Below, piece after piece: positions 5,903 through 15,232 of a DNA stretch of 35,487 nt (position 1 is the first letter of the stretch; each line of letters starts with the position of its first letter). Under the pieces are notes generated by a model that did no database searches, was not told the origin of the DNA, and saw only the letters and a program-made list of their open reading frames with translations. Source of the DNA: Marinihelvus sp036351115 (GTDB taxonomy: Bacteria; Pseudomonadota; Gammaproteobacteria; Xanthomonadales; SZUA-36); NCBI GenBank assembly GCA_036351115.1, contig JAZBOL010000037.1, positions 1 through 35,487 on the forward strand, in the 5' to 3' direction. Made by a program: the position numbers and the translations under genes.

Positions 5903-7167
5903 CGGCGCAGTTCGTAACGCTTGCCGAGGCGCCAGACGCCGAACGCCCACGCCGCCATGAACGGCAGGTAGGCGAAGGCGGCCTGGTGGACACCGAGCCC
6001 GAGTGTCATGTATCCCTTGAAAATCCAGCTGGCCACGACGTCGCTGCCCCGGTACACCACCGTATCGATGAAGTTTTTGCTCTTGTACTTGGTCTGGCGG
6101 TCCACGACCGTGAACAGCATTTCCTTGATCGGCCCGAGGAGGCCGTAGTTGAGCGCCCGCTGGGCCACCTGCACCGCGGCGAAGAGGACGAGCCCCAGGG
6201 AACTGCCCAGCAGCGTGAGCCCCGCGGCAAGCAACAGTGGGGGAATGATCGCCGTCCGCGGCATACCGAGCGCCGTGAGCAACCGCGACGTGAGGAAAAA
6301 CTGGAAGGTGAAGGCAAGCACCTGCACCACGAGATCGACCCAGCTGAAAAACGCCGTGCGCTCGGCGAAGCCGGGTATCTCCGCGTCCACCAACGTCGCC
6401 AGCCCGTTGTACAGGAAGGTCGAGGTCATGTTGTGGCACAGCATCATCAGACAGATGAGCAGCAGGTAGGGTGACCGGAATACGGCCACGGCGCCCTCCA
6501 GGATGGTGCCCCCGATGACCTTTTCCCCCTGCCCGCTCCCGTGGCGCTGCTCGAAGCGGCCCAGGGTGATGGCCAGCAGCGTGGCGACCGACAACCCGCC
6601 AGCGGCGAGGAACATGACGCCGCCGCCCCCGAGCACGTCGACAAATTTCGCCGTCACCAGGGGACCGAAGATGGCACCGATCGAACCGCCGGCCATGATG
6701 CTCCCGAACAATCGCTGCGCCTGCCCGGGTGAGAAAATGTCCGCCATGAAACTCCAGAACACGGAGACCACGAACAGGTTGAACACGCTCAGCCAGATGT
6801 AGAACGCGATTTGCGTCCGGTCGCCCGGTTCCGCACCGGTAAAGCTCCAGGCGAACCAGAGCAGCTGAAGGATGAACACGCCGTAGGACAGGGGAATGAA
6901 GATTCCGCGGCGAAAACGGGACACGAGAAAGCCGAACACCGGCACCAGCAGCAACATGCTGAGGAAGGTGCCCGTGTACAGCAGGTGGAGAATTTCGTTG
7001 TGGTTTGCCGCCACCGTGCCACGGATGGGGCGCAGCATGAAGTAGCTGCCGAGCAGGCAGAAGAAATAGGCGAAGGCCAGGAGGAACCGGGTCCATTCGC
7101 CGGGTTCAATCCGCAGCAGGGATGAGAGCCGGCCCGGTGGCGCGTGAGTGCGGTCTGCCTGTGCCAT
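5845..7167 (-). CDS. ATP/ADP-translocase-like (NTP/NDP) multi-pass membrane carrier
   Basis: A protein of 440 residues with about 12 hydrophobic helices. The segment FCLLGSYFMLRPIRGTVAA near residues 36-54, the central GSIMAGGSIGAIFGP, and the late RALNYGLLGPIKEMLFTVVDRQTKYKSKNFIDTVVYRGSD resemble the COG3202 branch related to the nucleotide translocases of chlamydiae, rickettsiae and plastids. Members in free-living bacteria are often labelled simply as MFS proteins, and their substrates are unknown. The charged C-terminus (ELDEPSPPEEEKAG) is encoded in the overlap with the ABC ATPase gene. It lies 30 nt downstream of the efflux adaptor on the same strand and could be the third gene of that operon. 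A G-rich ribosome binding site precedes the ATG. Confidence 0.8.
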   Translation of the reverse strand: MAQADRTHAPPGRLSSLLRIEPGEWTRFLLAFAYFFCLLGSYFMLRPIRGTVAANHNEILHLLYTGTFLSMLLLVPVFGFLVSRFRRGIFIPLSYGVFILQLLWFAWSFTGAEPGDRTQIAFYIWLSVFNLFVVSVFWSFMADIFSPGQAQRLFGSIMAGGSIGAIFGPLVTAKFVDVLGGGGVMFLAAGGLSVATLLAITLGRFEQRHGSGQGEKVIGGTILEGAVAVFRSPYLLLICLMMLCHNMTSTFLYNGLATLVDAEIPGFAERTAFFSWVDLVVQVLAFTFQFFLTSRLLTALGMPRTAIIPPLLLAAGLTLLGSSLGLVLFAAVQVAQRALNYGLLGPIKEMLFTVVDRQTKYKSKNFIDTVVYRGSDVVASWIFKGYMTLGLGVHQAAFAYLPFMAAWAFGVWRLGKRYELRRQALVELDEPSPPEEEKAG

Positions 7168-7197
7168 GCTCCCCCCTGCTCGCTCCCGTCGGCGAGG

Positions 7198-8265
7198 CTA
7201 GCCGCCGGTGATCGTGACAGGTTGCCCGGGCTGCAGGCGCTCGTTGCCGCGAATGACCACCCGATCCCCGGGGTCCAGCATGCCGTTCACCTCGATCTGG
7301 TCCCCGGCACCGATACCCGTGGTCACCTTGACCTGCCTCGCCAGGTTGTTTTCGTCGACCTTGAACAGGGAAATGCCCTCCGGCCGAAGCACGAGCGCGT
7401 CCCGGGGCACGGCGAGGACCTCGCGCATTTCGTCCATGGGGACGGCGACGCGTACAGTCTGGCCGACGGGAAAAATCCCCTCGTCGAGGTCGATGCGCAG
7501 CTCGAACTGGTGCGTGTCTTCGTCACCCACGGCCACCACCGTCCGCACCACGCCCTCCGCGCGGGTCTCCCGCGCGGTCAGGGCCAGGCGCTGTCCGCGC
7601 GCGACGAACGGGTAATAGGCCAGCGGCGCCCGGGCGATGACCTCGAGGTTGCGTTGATTGACGAGGCGCACGACGCTCGCGCCGTCACTCGCCCGCTCAC
7701 CGGGCATCATGAGCCGCTCGACCACCGTGCCGGGAAAGGGTGCGCGAATGACCGTGCGCTCCCGCTGGTCTTCATTCAGGGCGAGGCGCGATTCCGCCAC
7801 GCGTAATTCGCTGCGGGCCATGTCCCGGTCGGAGCGGGTCTGTTCGAGCTGCGTGGCCGCCGCCAGGTTGGATTCGGCCAGGCGGGCGAAGCGCTGTTGC
7901 TCGCGTTCGAGAAACTCCAGCCGGGCCTGGGCGCGTTCGATTTCCGCGCGGAGTTCCTGGTGCCGCAGCACCAGCCGCGTGTCCTCGATGTAGGCCACGG
8001 GCTCACCGGCGGCGACGGTGGTGCCGACCTCGGCCACGTCCACCAGGCGCCCGTCGAGTTCGGCGGCGAGCCGTGCATCGTCCCGGCTCACAACCGTTCC
8101 CGGCACCAGGGTGACCGGGGCGAGGGTCTGCATGCGCGCCTCGGCGACCCGCACCAGCGCAGGGGGCATCCCGCTCTCCTGGGCCCGCGCCGGGAGCGCT
8201 CCGCTCGCCAGTCCGACGGCGAACGCCAGCAAGGCGGCCGTCCAGGGGGTTCCGTGCTTCATCAT
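7198..8265 (-). CDS. RND efflux periplasmic adaptor (membrane fusion protein)
   Basis: A protein of 355 residues with a signal peptide (about 1-28, ending in ALPARA). A lipoyl-type half motif (AAELDGRLVDVAEVGTTVAAGEPVA) comes first, followed by an alpha-helical hairpin (about 100-170, rich in Glu, Arg and Ala), a second lipoyl half (RTVIRAPFPGTVVERLM), and then beta-barrel and membrane-proximal domains (about 200-355). It lacks the lipobox of AcrA-type adaptors and is probably a soluble or signal-anchored form. It would couple the permease encoded 9 nt upstream to an outer membrane channel, which is not encoded in this window. The gene order, permease then adaptor, is the reverse of the common acrAB order. 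A second in-frame ATG follows immediately. Confidence 0.92.
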   Translation of the reverse strand: MMKHGTPWTAALLAFAVGLASGALPARAQESGMPPALVRVAEARMQTLAPVTLVPGTVVSRDDARLAAELDGRLVDVAEVGTTVAAGEPVAYIEDTRLVLRHQELRAEIERAQARLEFLEREQQRFARLAESNLAAATQLEQTRSDRDMARSELRVAESRLALNEDQRERTVIRAPFPGTVVERLMMPGERASDGASVVRLVNQRNLEVIARAPLAYYPFVARGQRLALTARETRAEGVVRTVVAVGDEDTHQFELRIDLDEGIFPVGQTVRVAVPMDEMREVLAVPRDALVLRPEGISLFKVDENNLARQVKVTTGIGAGDQIEVNGMLDPGDRVVIRGNERLQPGQPVTITGG

Positions 8266-8274
8266 CCGACTATC

Positions 8275-11200
8275 TCACACCGTTTCCGGCTCTGCATGGA
8301 CCACGCCCGAGGCGGATTCGTTCATGCGCAGCAGACTCGGCAGCAGGAGCAGGGTGAACAGGGTGCTCACCAGCATGCCGCCGACGATGACCGACGCCAT
8401 GCCCCGGTAGAGTTCGGAGCCGGACCCGGGAATCAGCATCAGGGGCAACATGCCGAAGATGCTGGTCATGGTACTCATGAGGATCGGCCTCAGGCGCAGG
8501 CGGACGGCGCTTTCCACCGCCTCCCGCCGGCTGAGCCCCTCGCGCTCGCCATCCCGGGCCCGATACACGAGGAGGATGGCGTTGTTCACCACCAGCCCGA
8601 GCAGTATCACGAAGCCGATCATGGTGAGCAGGTCCATCTGCTGACCGCCGCTGCCCGCCAGCAGCAAGTCCATGAGGCGCAGACACAGGATGCCGCCCAC
8701 GGTCGCCATGGGCAGGGTCAGAACCACGAGCAGCGAATCCCGGAAGGACCGGAACAGGGCCGAGATCAGGAGGTACAGAATGACCACGGCCAGGATGAAG
8801 CTGCCGGAGATACTGGCCAGGGCTTCGTCGAGGGCCTCCGCCGTGCCGCTGAGCTTGATGATGCCGTCCGGCGGGAGTTCGGCGCGGACGGCCGGCAGCA
8901 CGTCGCTGCGCACCACCTCGAGGGCTTCTTCGATCGCCATGTCACCGGGCGGCTGGATCTGCAGCGACAACGTGCGCCGACGGTCGATGCGGCGAATCTG
9001 GGACGGACCGGCCGTCCGCTCCACGCGGGCGAGCTCCTTCAGGGACAGCACGTCGCCCCGAGGCGTGGCCAGGGGGATCGCGGCGAGTTGTTCCGGCGTT
9101 TCCCAGCCCTCCGCCCGCAGAATGACGTTGTAACGGCGGTTCCCGTCGAAATACTCGCCGAGAAAGGCGCCATCGCCCAGGGCCCGCACCACCGTCGCCA
9201 TGCGCGAGCGGTTCCAGCCTACCTCGGCGATCGCGCGGTCATCAGGGACGAGCCGCAACTCGGGCTCGGCCAGCTCGAGGCCCGGCGACGGTTGAACGCT
9301 GGCGCCGGGCAGCGCCTGCATGACCGCGAAGAAGCCCGCCCGGCCCGCAGCGAGCAGCGATTCGAAGGACTCGGCCTGGAGATCGAGACTGATCTGCCGA
9401 CCCCCCCGCTCGCCGTTGAACAGGGGCGCCCGCGCCGCGAATCCGAAGGTGTCCGGGAAGCCGGTCATGATCTCCGTGTTGAAGATGCGCACCAGCTCGT
9501 CCACTTCGTCCGGGTTGACGGCGCGTCCGCCTATGAAGGTCCCGAAGCCCGGGCTCGAACCCAGGTAATAGGACTCCATGGCCGGCCCTTTTTCGCCGTT
9601 GAGGTGGGGCACGAGGCGCTGGTCGATCACGTCCATGATCTCTCGCTCCCCGGTGCGAATGCCCAGGCCCGGTGGAGCGACCATGAACCCCTGGATCCAG
9701 TTCTGGCGACCCTCGGGCAGGTAGTCCGCCGGTGGCACGAGAAGCACCGCCAGGGCGAGGGGAACGGCCGTGAGAAGGCCGATCCAGGTCCAGCGCTGCC
9801 GGGGTGTATCCGTCCAGCGCATGATGTGGTCCGTCGCCCAGCGCCACCAGCTGCGGTGGAGGTCCTCGATGGCGGCGCCCTTGACCCAGTTGGCCGCGGC
9901 GGTGGGCAACACGGTCACCGCGACGACCAGGGACGCCACCACGGCGGCGGATATGGTGATGGCCAGGTCGGCGAACAGCTGACCCGCCTCGTCCTGGAGA
10001 AACACCACGGGCATGAAGATGGCGACGGTGGTCGCCGTCGAGGCCAGCAGCGCGCCGAACACCTGGCGTGTGCCCCGTGCCGACGCTTCCTCCGGCTCGC
10101 GTCCCGCCTCACGCTGCCGGAAAATGTTCTCGAGCACGACGATCGCCGCATCGAGCACCATGCCGGTTGCAAAGGCCAGGCCGGCGAGGGAAATGATGTT
10201 GACGGTCCGGCCCGTGGTGTACATCACGATGAAGGCGATGAACAGACACAGGGGGATCGACAGGGCGACGATGACCGTGGCCCGGAACTTGCGCAGGAAC
10301 CACCACAGCACGACGATCGCCAGGCTCATGCCGAGCAGCAGGTTGTTGCGCACCATGGCAATGGACGCGTTGATGTACTGGGACTGGTCGAAGCCCATGA
10401 AGAGCTCCAGGCCGGCCCGATCCAGGATGCCGGCGCGCAGCTCGTCCGCCGTGGCCCGGATGTCGTCCAGCACATCGAGCACATTGGCCCCCGATTCCGG
10501 CGAGATGCCCATACCGATAGCGGGGCCGCCGTTGAGATGCAGAACGGAGGTCGGATCGACCATGGTCATTTCGATGCGCGCCACGTCCCGGAGCTTGATG
10601 GGTCGCCCTTCGCGCCAGGCGAGCACCAGTTCGCCGAGGACCTCGACCTCGTACTTCCCGCTGAAGCGCAGCGTGTACATGCGTCGGCCCACTTCCGTGT
10701 TGCCGGCACTCACGTCCGCATTGCTTCCGAGCTCACCGGAAATACTCGTCAGATCCAGCCCGAGCCCCGCCGCCGCGTAGGGATCGAAAGTGATGCGAAC
10801 TTCATGGGTCCGCCCGCCGAAGGCGAACACGGAGGACACGCCGGGGACCCGTTCGAACCGGGTGATGACGTTGTCCTCGACGAAGTCCTGGTACGAGGCG
10901 ATGGGCACCTCGTTGCCCTCCCGGGGCGTGATCTGAAACCAGGCAATGGCGCGATCGAAGTTCGAGCCGCCGAGGCGGATGATCGGTTCATCGGCATCCA
11001 CGGGATAGCGCGGCACCTGGTTGAGGCGGTTCATGACCTCGATCAGGGCCCGGTTCATGTCCGTGCCGATGACGAACTCCAGGGTGACGGAGCCGCTGCC
11101 GTAGTTGGCGGAAGAGGACATGCGCAGCAGGCCGGGCGTGGAGCGGAGCACGTCCTCCTGCGGTTCGATCAGCTCCGATTCGATTTCCGTGGGCGCGGCG

Positions 11201-11358
11201 GCGCGCCAGGACGTGGAGACCTGGATCTCGGGACGGGTAATCTCGGGCGTCATTTCGATCGGAAGCCGGCTCATGCCGATGGTGCCGAAAATCACCACGA
11301 GGATCGCGCCCACGGCGACCGCCACCGGGTTGCCCAGGGACAGGCGGGTCAGGTTCAT
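8275..11358 (-). CDS. RND-family efflux permease (AcrB/HAE-like)
   Basis: A protein of 1027 residues, the full length of an RND pump, with two repeats of a helix bundle and a large periplasmic domain. It begins MNLTRLSLGNPVAVAVGAIL and ends in a helix bundle with GFVILLGLVVNNAILLVYRARDGE-type signatures. The fourth-helix motif reads GMVLDAAIVVLENI: only one acidic residue (D403) is present where drug-exporting AcrB has two adjacent aspartates. A single Asp also occurs in metal-exporting CusA and in other divergent groups, so substrate cannot be assigned. It is divergent from the GMC oxidoreductase across 233 nt. A TAGAAT at 11430-11435 is a possible -10 on this strand, though its -35 is poor. 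Confidence 0.94.
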   Translation of the reverse strand: MNLTRLSLGNPVAVAVGAILVVIFGTIGMSRLPIEMTPEITRPEIQVSTSWRAAAPTEIESELIEPQEDVLRSTPGLLRMSSSANYGSGSVTLEFVIGTDMNRALIEVMNRLNQVPRYPVDADEPIIRLGGSNFDRAIAWFQITPREGNEVPIASYQDFVEDNVITRFERVPGVSSVFAFGGRTHEVRITFDPYAAAGLGLDLTSISGELGSNADVSAGNTEVGRRMYTLRFSGKYEVEVLGELVLAWREGRPIKLRDVARIEMTMVDPTSVLHLNGGPAIGMGISPESGANVLDVLDDIRATADELRAGILDRAGLELFMGFDQSQYINASIAMVRNNLLLGMSLAIVVLWWFLRKFRATVIVALSIPLCLFIAFIVMYTTGRTVNIISLAGLAFATGMVLDAAIVVLENIFRQREAGREPEEASARGTRQVFGALLASTATTVAIFMPVVFLQDEAGQLFADLAITISAAVVASLVVAVTVLPTAAANWVKGAAIEDLHRSWWRWATDHIMRWTDTPRQRWTWIGLLTAVPLALAVLLVPPADYLPEGRQNWIQGFMVAPPGLGIRTGEREIMDVIDQRLVPHLNGEKGPAMESYYLGSSPGFGTFIGGRAVNPDEVDELVRIFNTEIMTGFPDTFGFAARAPLFNGERGGRQISLDLQAESFESLLAAGRAGFFAVMQALPGASVQPSPGLELAEPELRLVPDDRAIAEVGWNRSRMATVVRALGDGAFLGEYFDGNRRYNVILRAEGWETPEQLAAIPLATPRGDVLSLKELARVERTAGPSQIRRIDRRRTLSLQIQPPGDMAIEEALEVVRSDVLPAVRAELPPDGIIKLSGTAEALDEALASISGSFILAVVILYLLISALFRSFRDSLLVVLTLPMATVGGILCLRLMDLLLAGSGGQQMDLLTMIGFVILLGLVVNNAILLVYRARDGEREGLSRREAVESAVRLRLRPILMSTMTSIFGMLPLMLIPGSGSELYRGMASVIVGGMLVSTLFTLLLLPSLLRMNESASGVVHAEPETV

Positions 11359-11530
11359 TGGCTCTGGCTCATGCGGTCACCCCCGAAACGAAAGCCGAAC
11401 CGCCCTCGGGGCGTGTCCGGCCAGACTCCATTCTACCAGTCCGGGGCGGAACTCCGGGAGCAAAGCGGCAGTCCGACCTCAGGGGCAGACAAGCCGCGAG
11501 CAGGACCCCCGGAACAGTTGACCCAGGTCC

Positions 11531-11558
11531 TTGCACGCAGCAACGCAGGCGCTATCAT
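11531..11558 (+). promoter_or_regulatory. Candidate sigma70 promoter for the GMC oxidoreductase
   Basis: TTGCAC (11531-11536) and TATCAT (11553-11558) are separated by 16 nt. The -10 matches the consensus at five of six positions and the -35 at three. Transcription would start near 11565, about 27 nt before the chosen TTG start codon. This is found by inspection only. Confidence 0.38.
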
Positions 11559-11591
11559 GCATACGCCACCGAATGGAGCAGTTTTTTCCTC

Positions 11592-13187
11592 TTGAACACG
11601 CACGACATCATCATCGTTGGCGCGGGCTCCGCCGGCTGCGTGCTGGCCAACCGTCTCAGCGAGAACCCGAACCGCCGCGTCCTGTTGCTGGAAGCGGGGG
11701 GCAAGGACCGCAACCCCTTCATCCATATGCCCGCTGGCCTGTGGCAATTGCGCAACAACACGCGGGTAAACTGGAATTACTACACGGAACCGGAACCGAA
11801 CCTGGCGGGAAGGCGCCTGTTCTGGCCCCGGGGACGCGTCCTGGGCGGATCGAGCAGCATCAACGCCATGTGCTACTGCCGCGGGCACCGCAAGGACTAC
11901 GACGACTGGGCGGCGAACGGCGCGGAAGGCTGGTCCTTTGACGCCTGCCTGCCCTACTTCCTGAAATCCGAGGACCAGGCGCGCGGCGCTTCCGAGTGGC
12001 ACGGTACCGGCGGCCCGCTAGCGGTGCAGGATCTGCGCTACCACAATCCCCTGACGGATCGGTTCCTGGAAGCCTGCACCCAGGCCGGCCTGCCGCCGAC
12101 AGACGATTTCAACGGCCCGCACCAGCGCGGCTGCGGCCTGTACCAGGTGACCCAGCGGGACGGGCGCCGCTGCAGCACGGCGGCCGGGTATCTCAAGCCC
12201 GTCCTGGACCGGCCCAACCTCGAGGTCATCACCGGCGCCGCGGCGGAATCCATCCTGTTCGACGGCCAGCGCGCCCGGGGCGTGCGGGCGCGGGTCCGGG
12301 GCAAAACCCGCGACTTCGAGGCGGGTGAAGTCATCCTGAGCGGCGGCGCCATCAATTCCCCCCAGTTGCTCATGCTCTCGGGCATTGGTCCCGGCGCGCA
12401 CCTCGCGGAGCACGGCATCGAGGTGCACCTCGACCAGCCCATGGTGGGGGAGAACCTGCAGGATCACCTCGACGTGTGCACGGTGGTGTCCATCAGCACC
12501 CGGGAGAGTTACGACACGCTCAACCACCTGTCCGCCGGCCTTCGTTACGTCCTGAACCGCCAGGGCCCGGCGACCTCGAATATCGCCGAGGGCGGCGCGT
12601 TCATCGTGAGCCCCCAGGCCACGGACGACCGGCCCGACATCCAGCTGCACTTCATTCCCGCGCAGCTCGACGAGCACGGTAAAAACCAGCTGCCCGGGTC
12701 GGGAATGACGATTCACGCCTGCCCGCTGCGACCGGAGAGCCGCGGTCGTATCCGGCTGAAGTCCGCGGTGGCCGGCGAGGCGCCGGCCATCATCGCCAAC
12801 TACCTCGATTCGGAGTACGACCGGCGCATGATGGTGGAATGCGTGCGGCAGAGTCTCAACATCTTCGGCCAGGAGGCGTTCCGGGACGTGGTCTCTGGGC
12901 GGGTTTACCCGGAAGACGGCGTGGACACGGACGAGGAACTGCTCGATTTCGTTCGTCGCAAGGCCGAAACCGTGTACCACCCGGTCGGCACCTGTCGCAT
13001 GGGAACCGATGACGAGGCCGTGGTGGATCCCTCGCTTCGCGTTCGCGGTCTCGAGGGGCTGCGCGTGGTGGATGCCTCGGTGATGCCGGCTCTCGTATCG
13101 GGCAACACCAATGCGCCGACCATCATGATTGCGGAAAAAATCGCGGATGAAATGACCGCCCGTCTGGCGGACGCCACCGCCGCCTGA
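11592..13187 (+). CDS. GMC-family FAD-dependent oxidoreductase (choline/alcohol dehydrogenase type)
   Basis: A protein of 531 residues if translation begins at TTG 11592, giving MNTHDIIIVGAGSAGCVLANR. The FAD-binding GAGSAG (10-15) then lies where the family expects it. Upstream of this TTG the frame has no plausible homologous sequence, and a GGAG lies 13 nt before it. The GMC signatures are present: WPRGRVLGGSSSINAM, SGGAINSPQLLMLSGIGP, and the C-terminal YHPVGTCRMG and SGNTNAPTIMIAEKIAD, which supply the active-site His and Asn/His pair. Family members oxidise primary alcohols, choline or related compounds with FAD and pass electrons to a quinone or to oxygen. The closest style is the AlkJ/BetA group, but the substrate cannot be fixed. 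Betaine aldehyde dehydrogenase is not encoded nearby. Confidence 0.92.
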   Translation: MNTHDIIIVGAGSAGCVLANRLSENPNRRVLLLEAGGKDRNPFIHMPAGLWQLRNNTRVNWNYYTEPEPNLAGRRLFWPRGRVLGGSSSINAMCYCRGHRKDYDDWAANGAEGWSFDACLPYFLKSEDQARGASEWHGTGGPLAVQDLRYHNPLTDRFLEACTQAGLPPTDDFNGPHQRGCGLYQVTQRDGRRCSTAAGYLKPVLDRPNLEVITGAAAESILFDGQRARGVRARVRGKTRDFEAGEVILSGGAINSPQLLMLSGIGPGAHLAEHGIEVHLDQPMVGENLQDHLDVCTVVSISTRESYDTLNHLSAGLRYVLNRQGPATSNIAEGGAFIVSPQATDDRPDIQLHFIPAQLDEHGKNQLPGSGMTIHACPLRPESRGRIRLKSAVAGEAPAIIANYLDSEYDRRMMVECVRQSLNIFGQEAFRDVVSGRVYPEDGVDTDEELLDFVRRKAETVYHPVGTCRMGTDDEAVVDPSLRVRGLEGLRVVDASVMPALVSGNTNAPTIMIAEKIADEMTARLADATAA

Positions 13188-13208
13188 AGCGCCGGACCCT
13201 GAGCCTGT

Positions 13209-13244
13209 ACCCGGGGTTCAGATCCCGGGTGCAGAACCCGGGTT
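13209..13244. other. Hairpin-forming repeats between convergent genes
   Basis: ACCCGGG (13209-13215) pairs with CCCGGGT (13224-13230), and a third ACCCGGG copy follows at 13236-13242, so alternative hairpins are possible. The site lies in the 69-nt gap between the GMC stop codon and the M48 protease stop codon. No T-run follows on either strand, so it is at best a weak or Rho-assisted termination site. Confidence 0.3.
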
Positions 13245-13256
13245 CACACCCTGCGA

Positions 13257-15203
13257 TCAGGCTCCGGCCTGCCCCGGGGAGCGCCGATCGGCGAGGGCTG
13301 GGATCGGCACGTGCATGGCCGAGCATACGGCCCGGACAAGCTCCAGTTCCGCCGCCCTGAATTCCCCATCGTGGCGCACTGCCAGGGTCAGCGCGCGGAT
13401 CATCTGCTCCTTGGCGGGGGCAGTGAGTTCATCCAGCGCATCGAGTGCGCCATCGAGCTGCCCAATCCAGTCCGTCGTGTCCGGCAGGGTCTCCGGCTGC
13501 TCTCCCAGCGCTTCCGCGACGGCCGCCTGGTAGGCCGCCAACGCGACGTCCGGCTGATCCGGTGCGCCATGCCAGGCCACGATCGCGAGCACGGTCCGCA
13601 CGGCGTCCTTGCGCCGACCCAGGGGTTGGCGGCCGGCGACCCGAACCCGGTGCGGGTTGGCGGATTCCCAGAGGTATTGCCGGACGAGCCGCACGAGCAG
13701 GTACTCGAACACGTCGATTCGGCCATCCACGCGCGTCATGGCGTCCATGGTTCCCAGCATCCGCTCCAGCGTCTGACGTGGCTGGCGGTGCAGCGCGGGC
13801 AAGGCAATCTCGAGGAGCGGCAGCCGCTGCACCGTTTCCAGCACACCGTCCGATGCGACGAGCTGTTCCACGGCTTCCGCCACTGGCAGCCCCAGGCGAT
13901 CGGCGATGACCTTCAGCTGCAGGCGGCGGCCTTCGTCATCCTCGAGCAACAGGGAGTACAGCAAGGCGACGGGCGCGGATTCCACGGCGCGTGCCATGAC
14001 GGTCGCCGGGCCGGGCAGGCTGGAGGCCATGGCCGCCGCCAGGAGGATGCGCTCCAGGTCCGGGTTACCGATCTGCTCGATCAGCGTCCGGGCGTCGAAG
14101 GGGCCCGGCGGACGCGCGGCTTCGCGGGCACGGCGCTCCGCGTCACGGGCCGCCCGCGCCTGCCGGCGCTCCGCGTCACGGGCCATGCGCCTCGCGAGGT
14201 CCTTCAGTTCCTCCTCCCGGAATCCCGGCTCGACGCGCTGAATCCGCTGGAACAACGGCGGGTGCGTGGCCAGCAGGTTCATGGCCCGCCCCGGCCCGAA
14301 CAGCATGTGTCCCACCTCCTCCGTGTCCGCCATGAGGTAGGAATGCTGCCCGTTGACGGCGATTTTCTTTAGCGCACCGGAAATGCTGCCCGGATCGCGC
14401 GTGAACTGCACCGCGGAGGCATCCGCGAGGTATTCCCGCTGACGCGAGACGGCCGACTTGATGACCCGCCCGAAAAACAGGCCCACGTAGCCGACCGCCA
14501 CCAGGGCCAGCGCCATGGCGAGCACGGCGAAGCCTCCGCTATTGCGGGAACGGCCCAGGTAGTTACTGTGGAAGAAGATGCGACGACCGATGAGTGCCAG
14601 CACCAGGATACCGAACAGCACCCCGACGAGGCGGATGTTCAGGCGCATGTCGCCGTTGAGAATGTGGCTGAACTCGTGGGCGATGACACCCTGGAGCTCG
14701 CTGCGATCCAGCTGTTCCAGGGTGCCGCGGGTGACCGCCACGGCCGCGTCGGCCGGCGAATATCCCGCCGCGAAGGCGTTGATGCCCGCCTCCTGCTCCA
14801 GCACGTAAATTTCGGGGACGGGCACGCCGGAGGCCAGGGCGATTTCCTCGACGACGTTGACCAGGCGGCGCCGCAGGGGGTCGCGACTGTCCGGATCGAC
14901 GAGCGTACCACCGAGGCCACGCGCGACCTGGCCGCCGCCGCCGCGCAGGGTCAGGGTCTTGTACAGGCTCGACAGGCCGATCAGGGCGCCGGTCGCAATG
15001 GCCCCGCCGAGCAGCACCGGCATGTTCGCGAGCAGACTCTGGCGGGAAAACAACGGGGCGCCTTCCTGGGCGTCCAGCAGCCCCAGGCTCACCAGCAGCA
15101 CCAGGTCCACCACCGCGATCACCGCCAGCACGGCCACGGCGAAGATCAGCAGCAGCCAGCGCGTCTGCTTTCGCGAACGGTCCTGGTGTTCGAAAAAATT
15201 CAC
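13257..15203 (-). CDS. M48-family (HtpX-like) membrane metalloprotease with long C-terminal extension
   Basis: A protein of 648 residues. Two N-terminal transmembrane segments (about 16-42 and 60-80) precede an M48 domain with the zinc motif HEFSH (176-180) and the downstream glutamate ligand E257 in REYLADASAVQFT. Two further helices (about 190-208 and 224-246) lie between them. HtpX itself is about 290 residues, so more than half of this protein is extra. The extension contains a basic, Ala/Arg-rich linker (about 340-370) and a large helical, soluble-looking region of unknown function. The lemA gene ends 29 nt upstream on the same strand, a widespread LemA-M48 pairing. The likely role is membrane protein quality control, by family analogy. 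Confidence 0.9.
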   Translation of the reverse strand: MNFFEHQDRSRKQTRWLLLIFAVAVLAVIAVVDLVLLVSLGLLDAQEGAPLFSRQSLLANMPVLLGGAIATGALIGLSSLYKTLTLRGGGGQVARGLGGTLVDPDSRDPLRRRLVNVVEEIALASGVPVPEIYVLEQEAGINAFAAGYSPADAAVAVTRGTLEQLDRSELQGVIAHEFSHILNGDMRLNIRLVGVLFGILVLALIGRRIFFHSNYLGRSRNSGGFAVLAMALALVAVGYVGLFFGRVIKSAVSRQREYLADASAVQFTRDPGSISGALKKIAVNGQHSYLMADTEEVGHMLFGPGRAMNLLATHPPLFQRIQRVEPGFREEELKDLARRMARDAERRQARAARDAERRAREAARPPGPFDARTLIEQIGNPDLERILLAAAMASSLPGPATVMARAVESAPVALLYSLLLEDDEGRRLQLKVIADRLGLPVAEAVEQLVASDGVLETVQRLPLLEIALPALHRQPRQTLERMLGTMDAMTRVDGRIDVFEYLLVRLVRQYLWESANPHRVRVAGRQPLGRRKDAVRTVLAIVAWHGAPDQPDVALAAYQAAVAEALGEQPETLPDTTDWIGQLDGALDALDELTAPAKEQMIRALTLAVRHDGEFRAAELELVRAVCSAMHVPIPALADRRSPGQAGA

Positions 15204-15232
15204 TCAGCGCCCCGGCAGCGTGTCCGCGCGCT

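Noticed and set aside
5132..7096. A minus-strand open frame of 654 codons over the ABC ATPase and carrier
   Set aside because: It is Pro/Arg/His-rich and overlaps two well-supported genes; its products resemble no family.
7897..11595. A plus-strand open frame of 1232 codons opposite the RND permease
   Set aside because: It is antisense to a full-length, clearly homologous RND gene. Its composition (Gly, His, Arg, Gln, Asp rich) is the usual by-product of a GC-rich codon pattern on the other strand.
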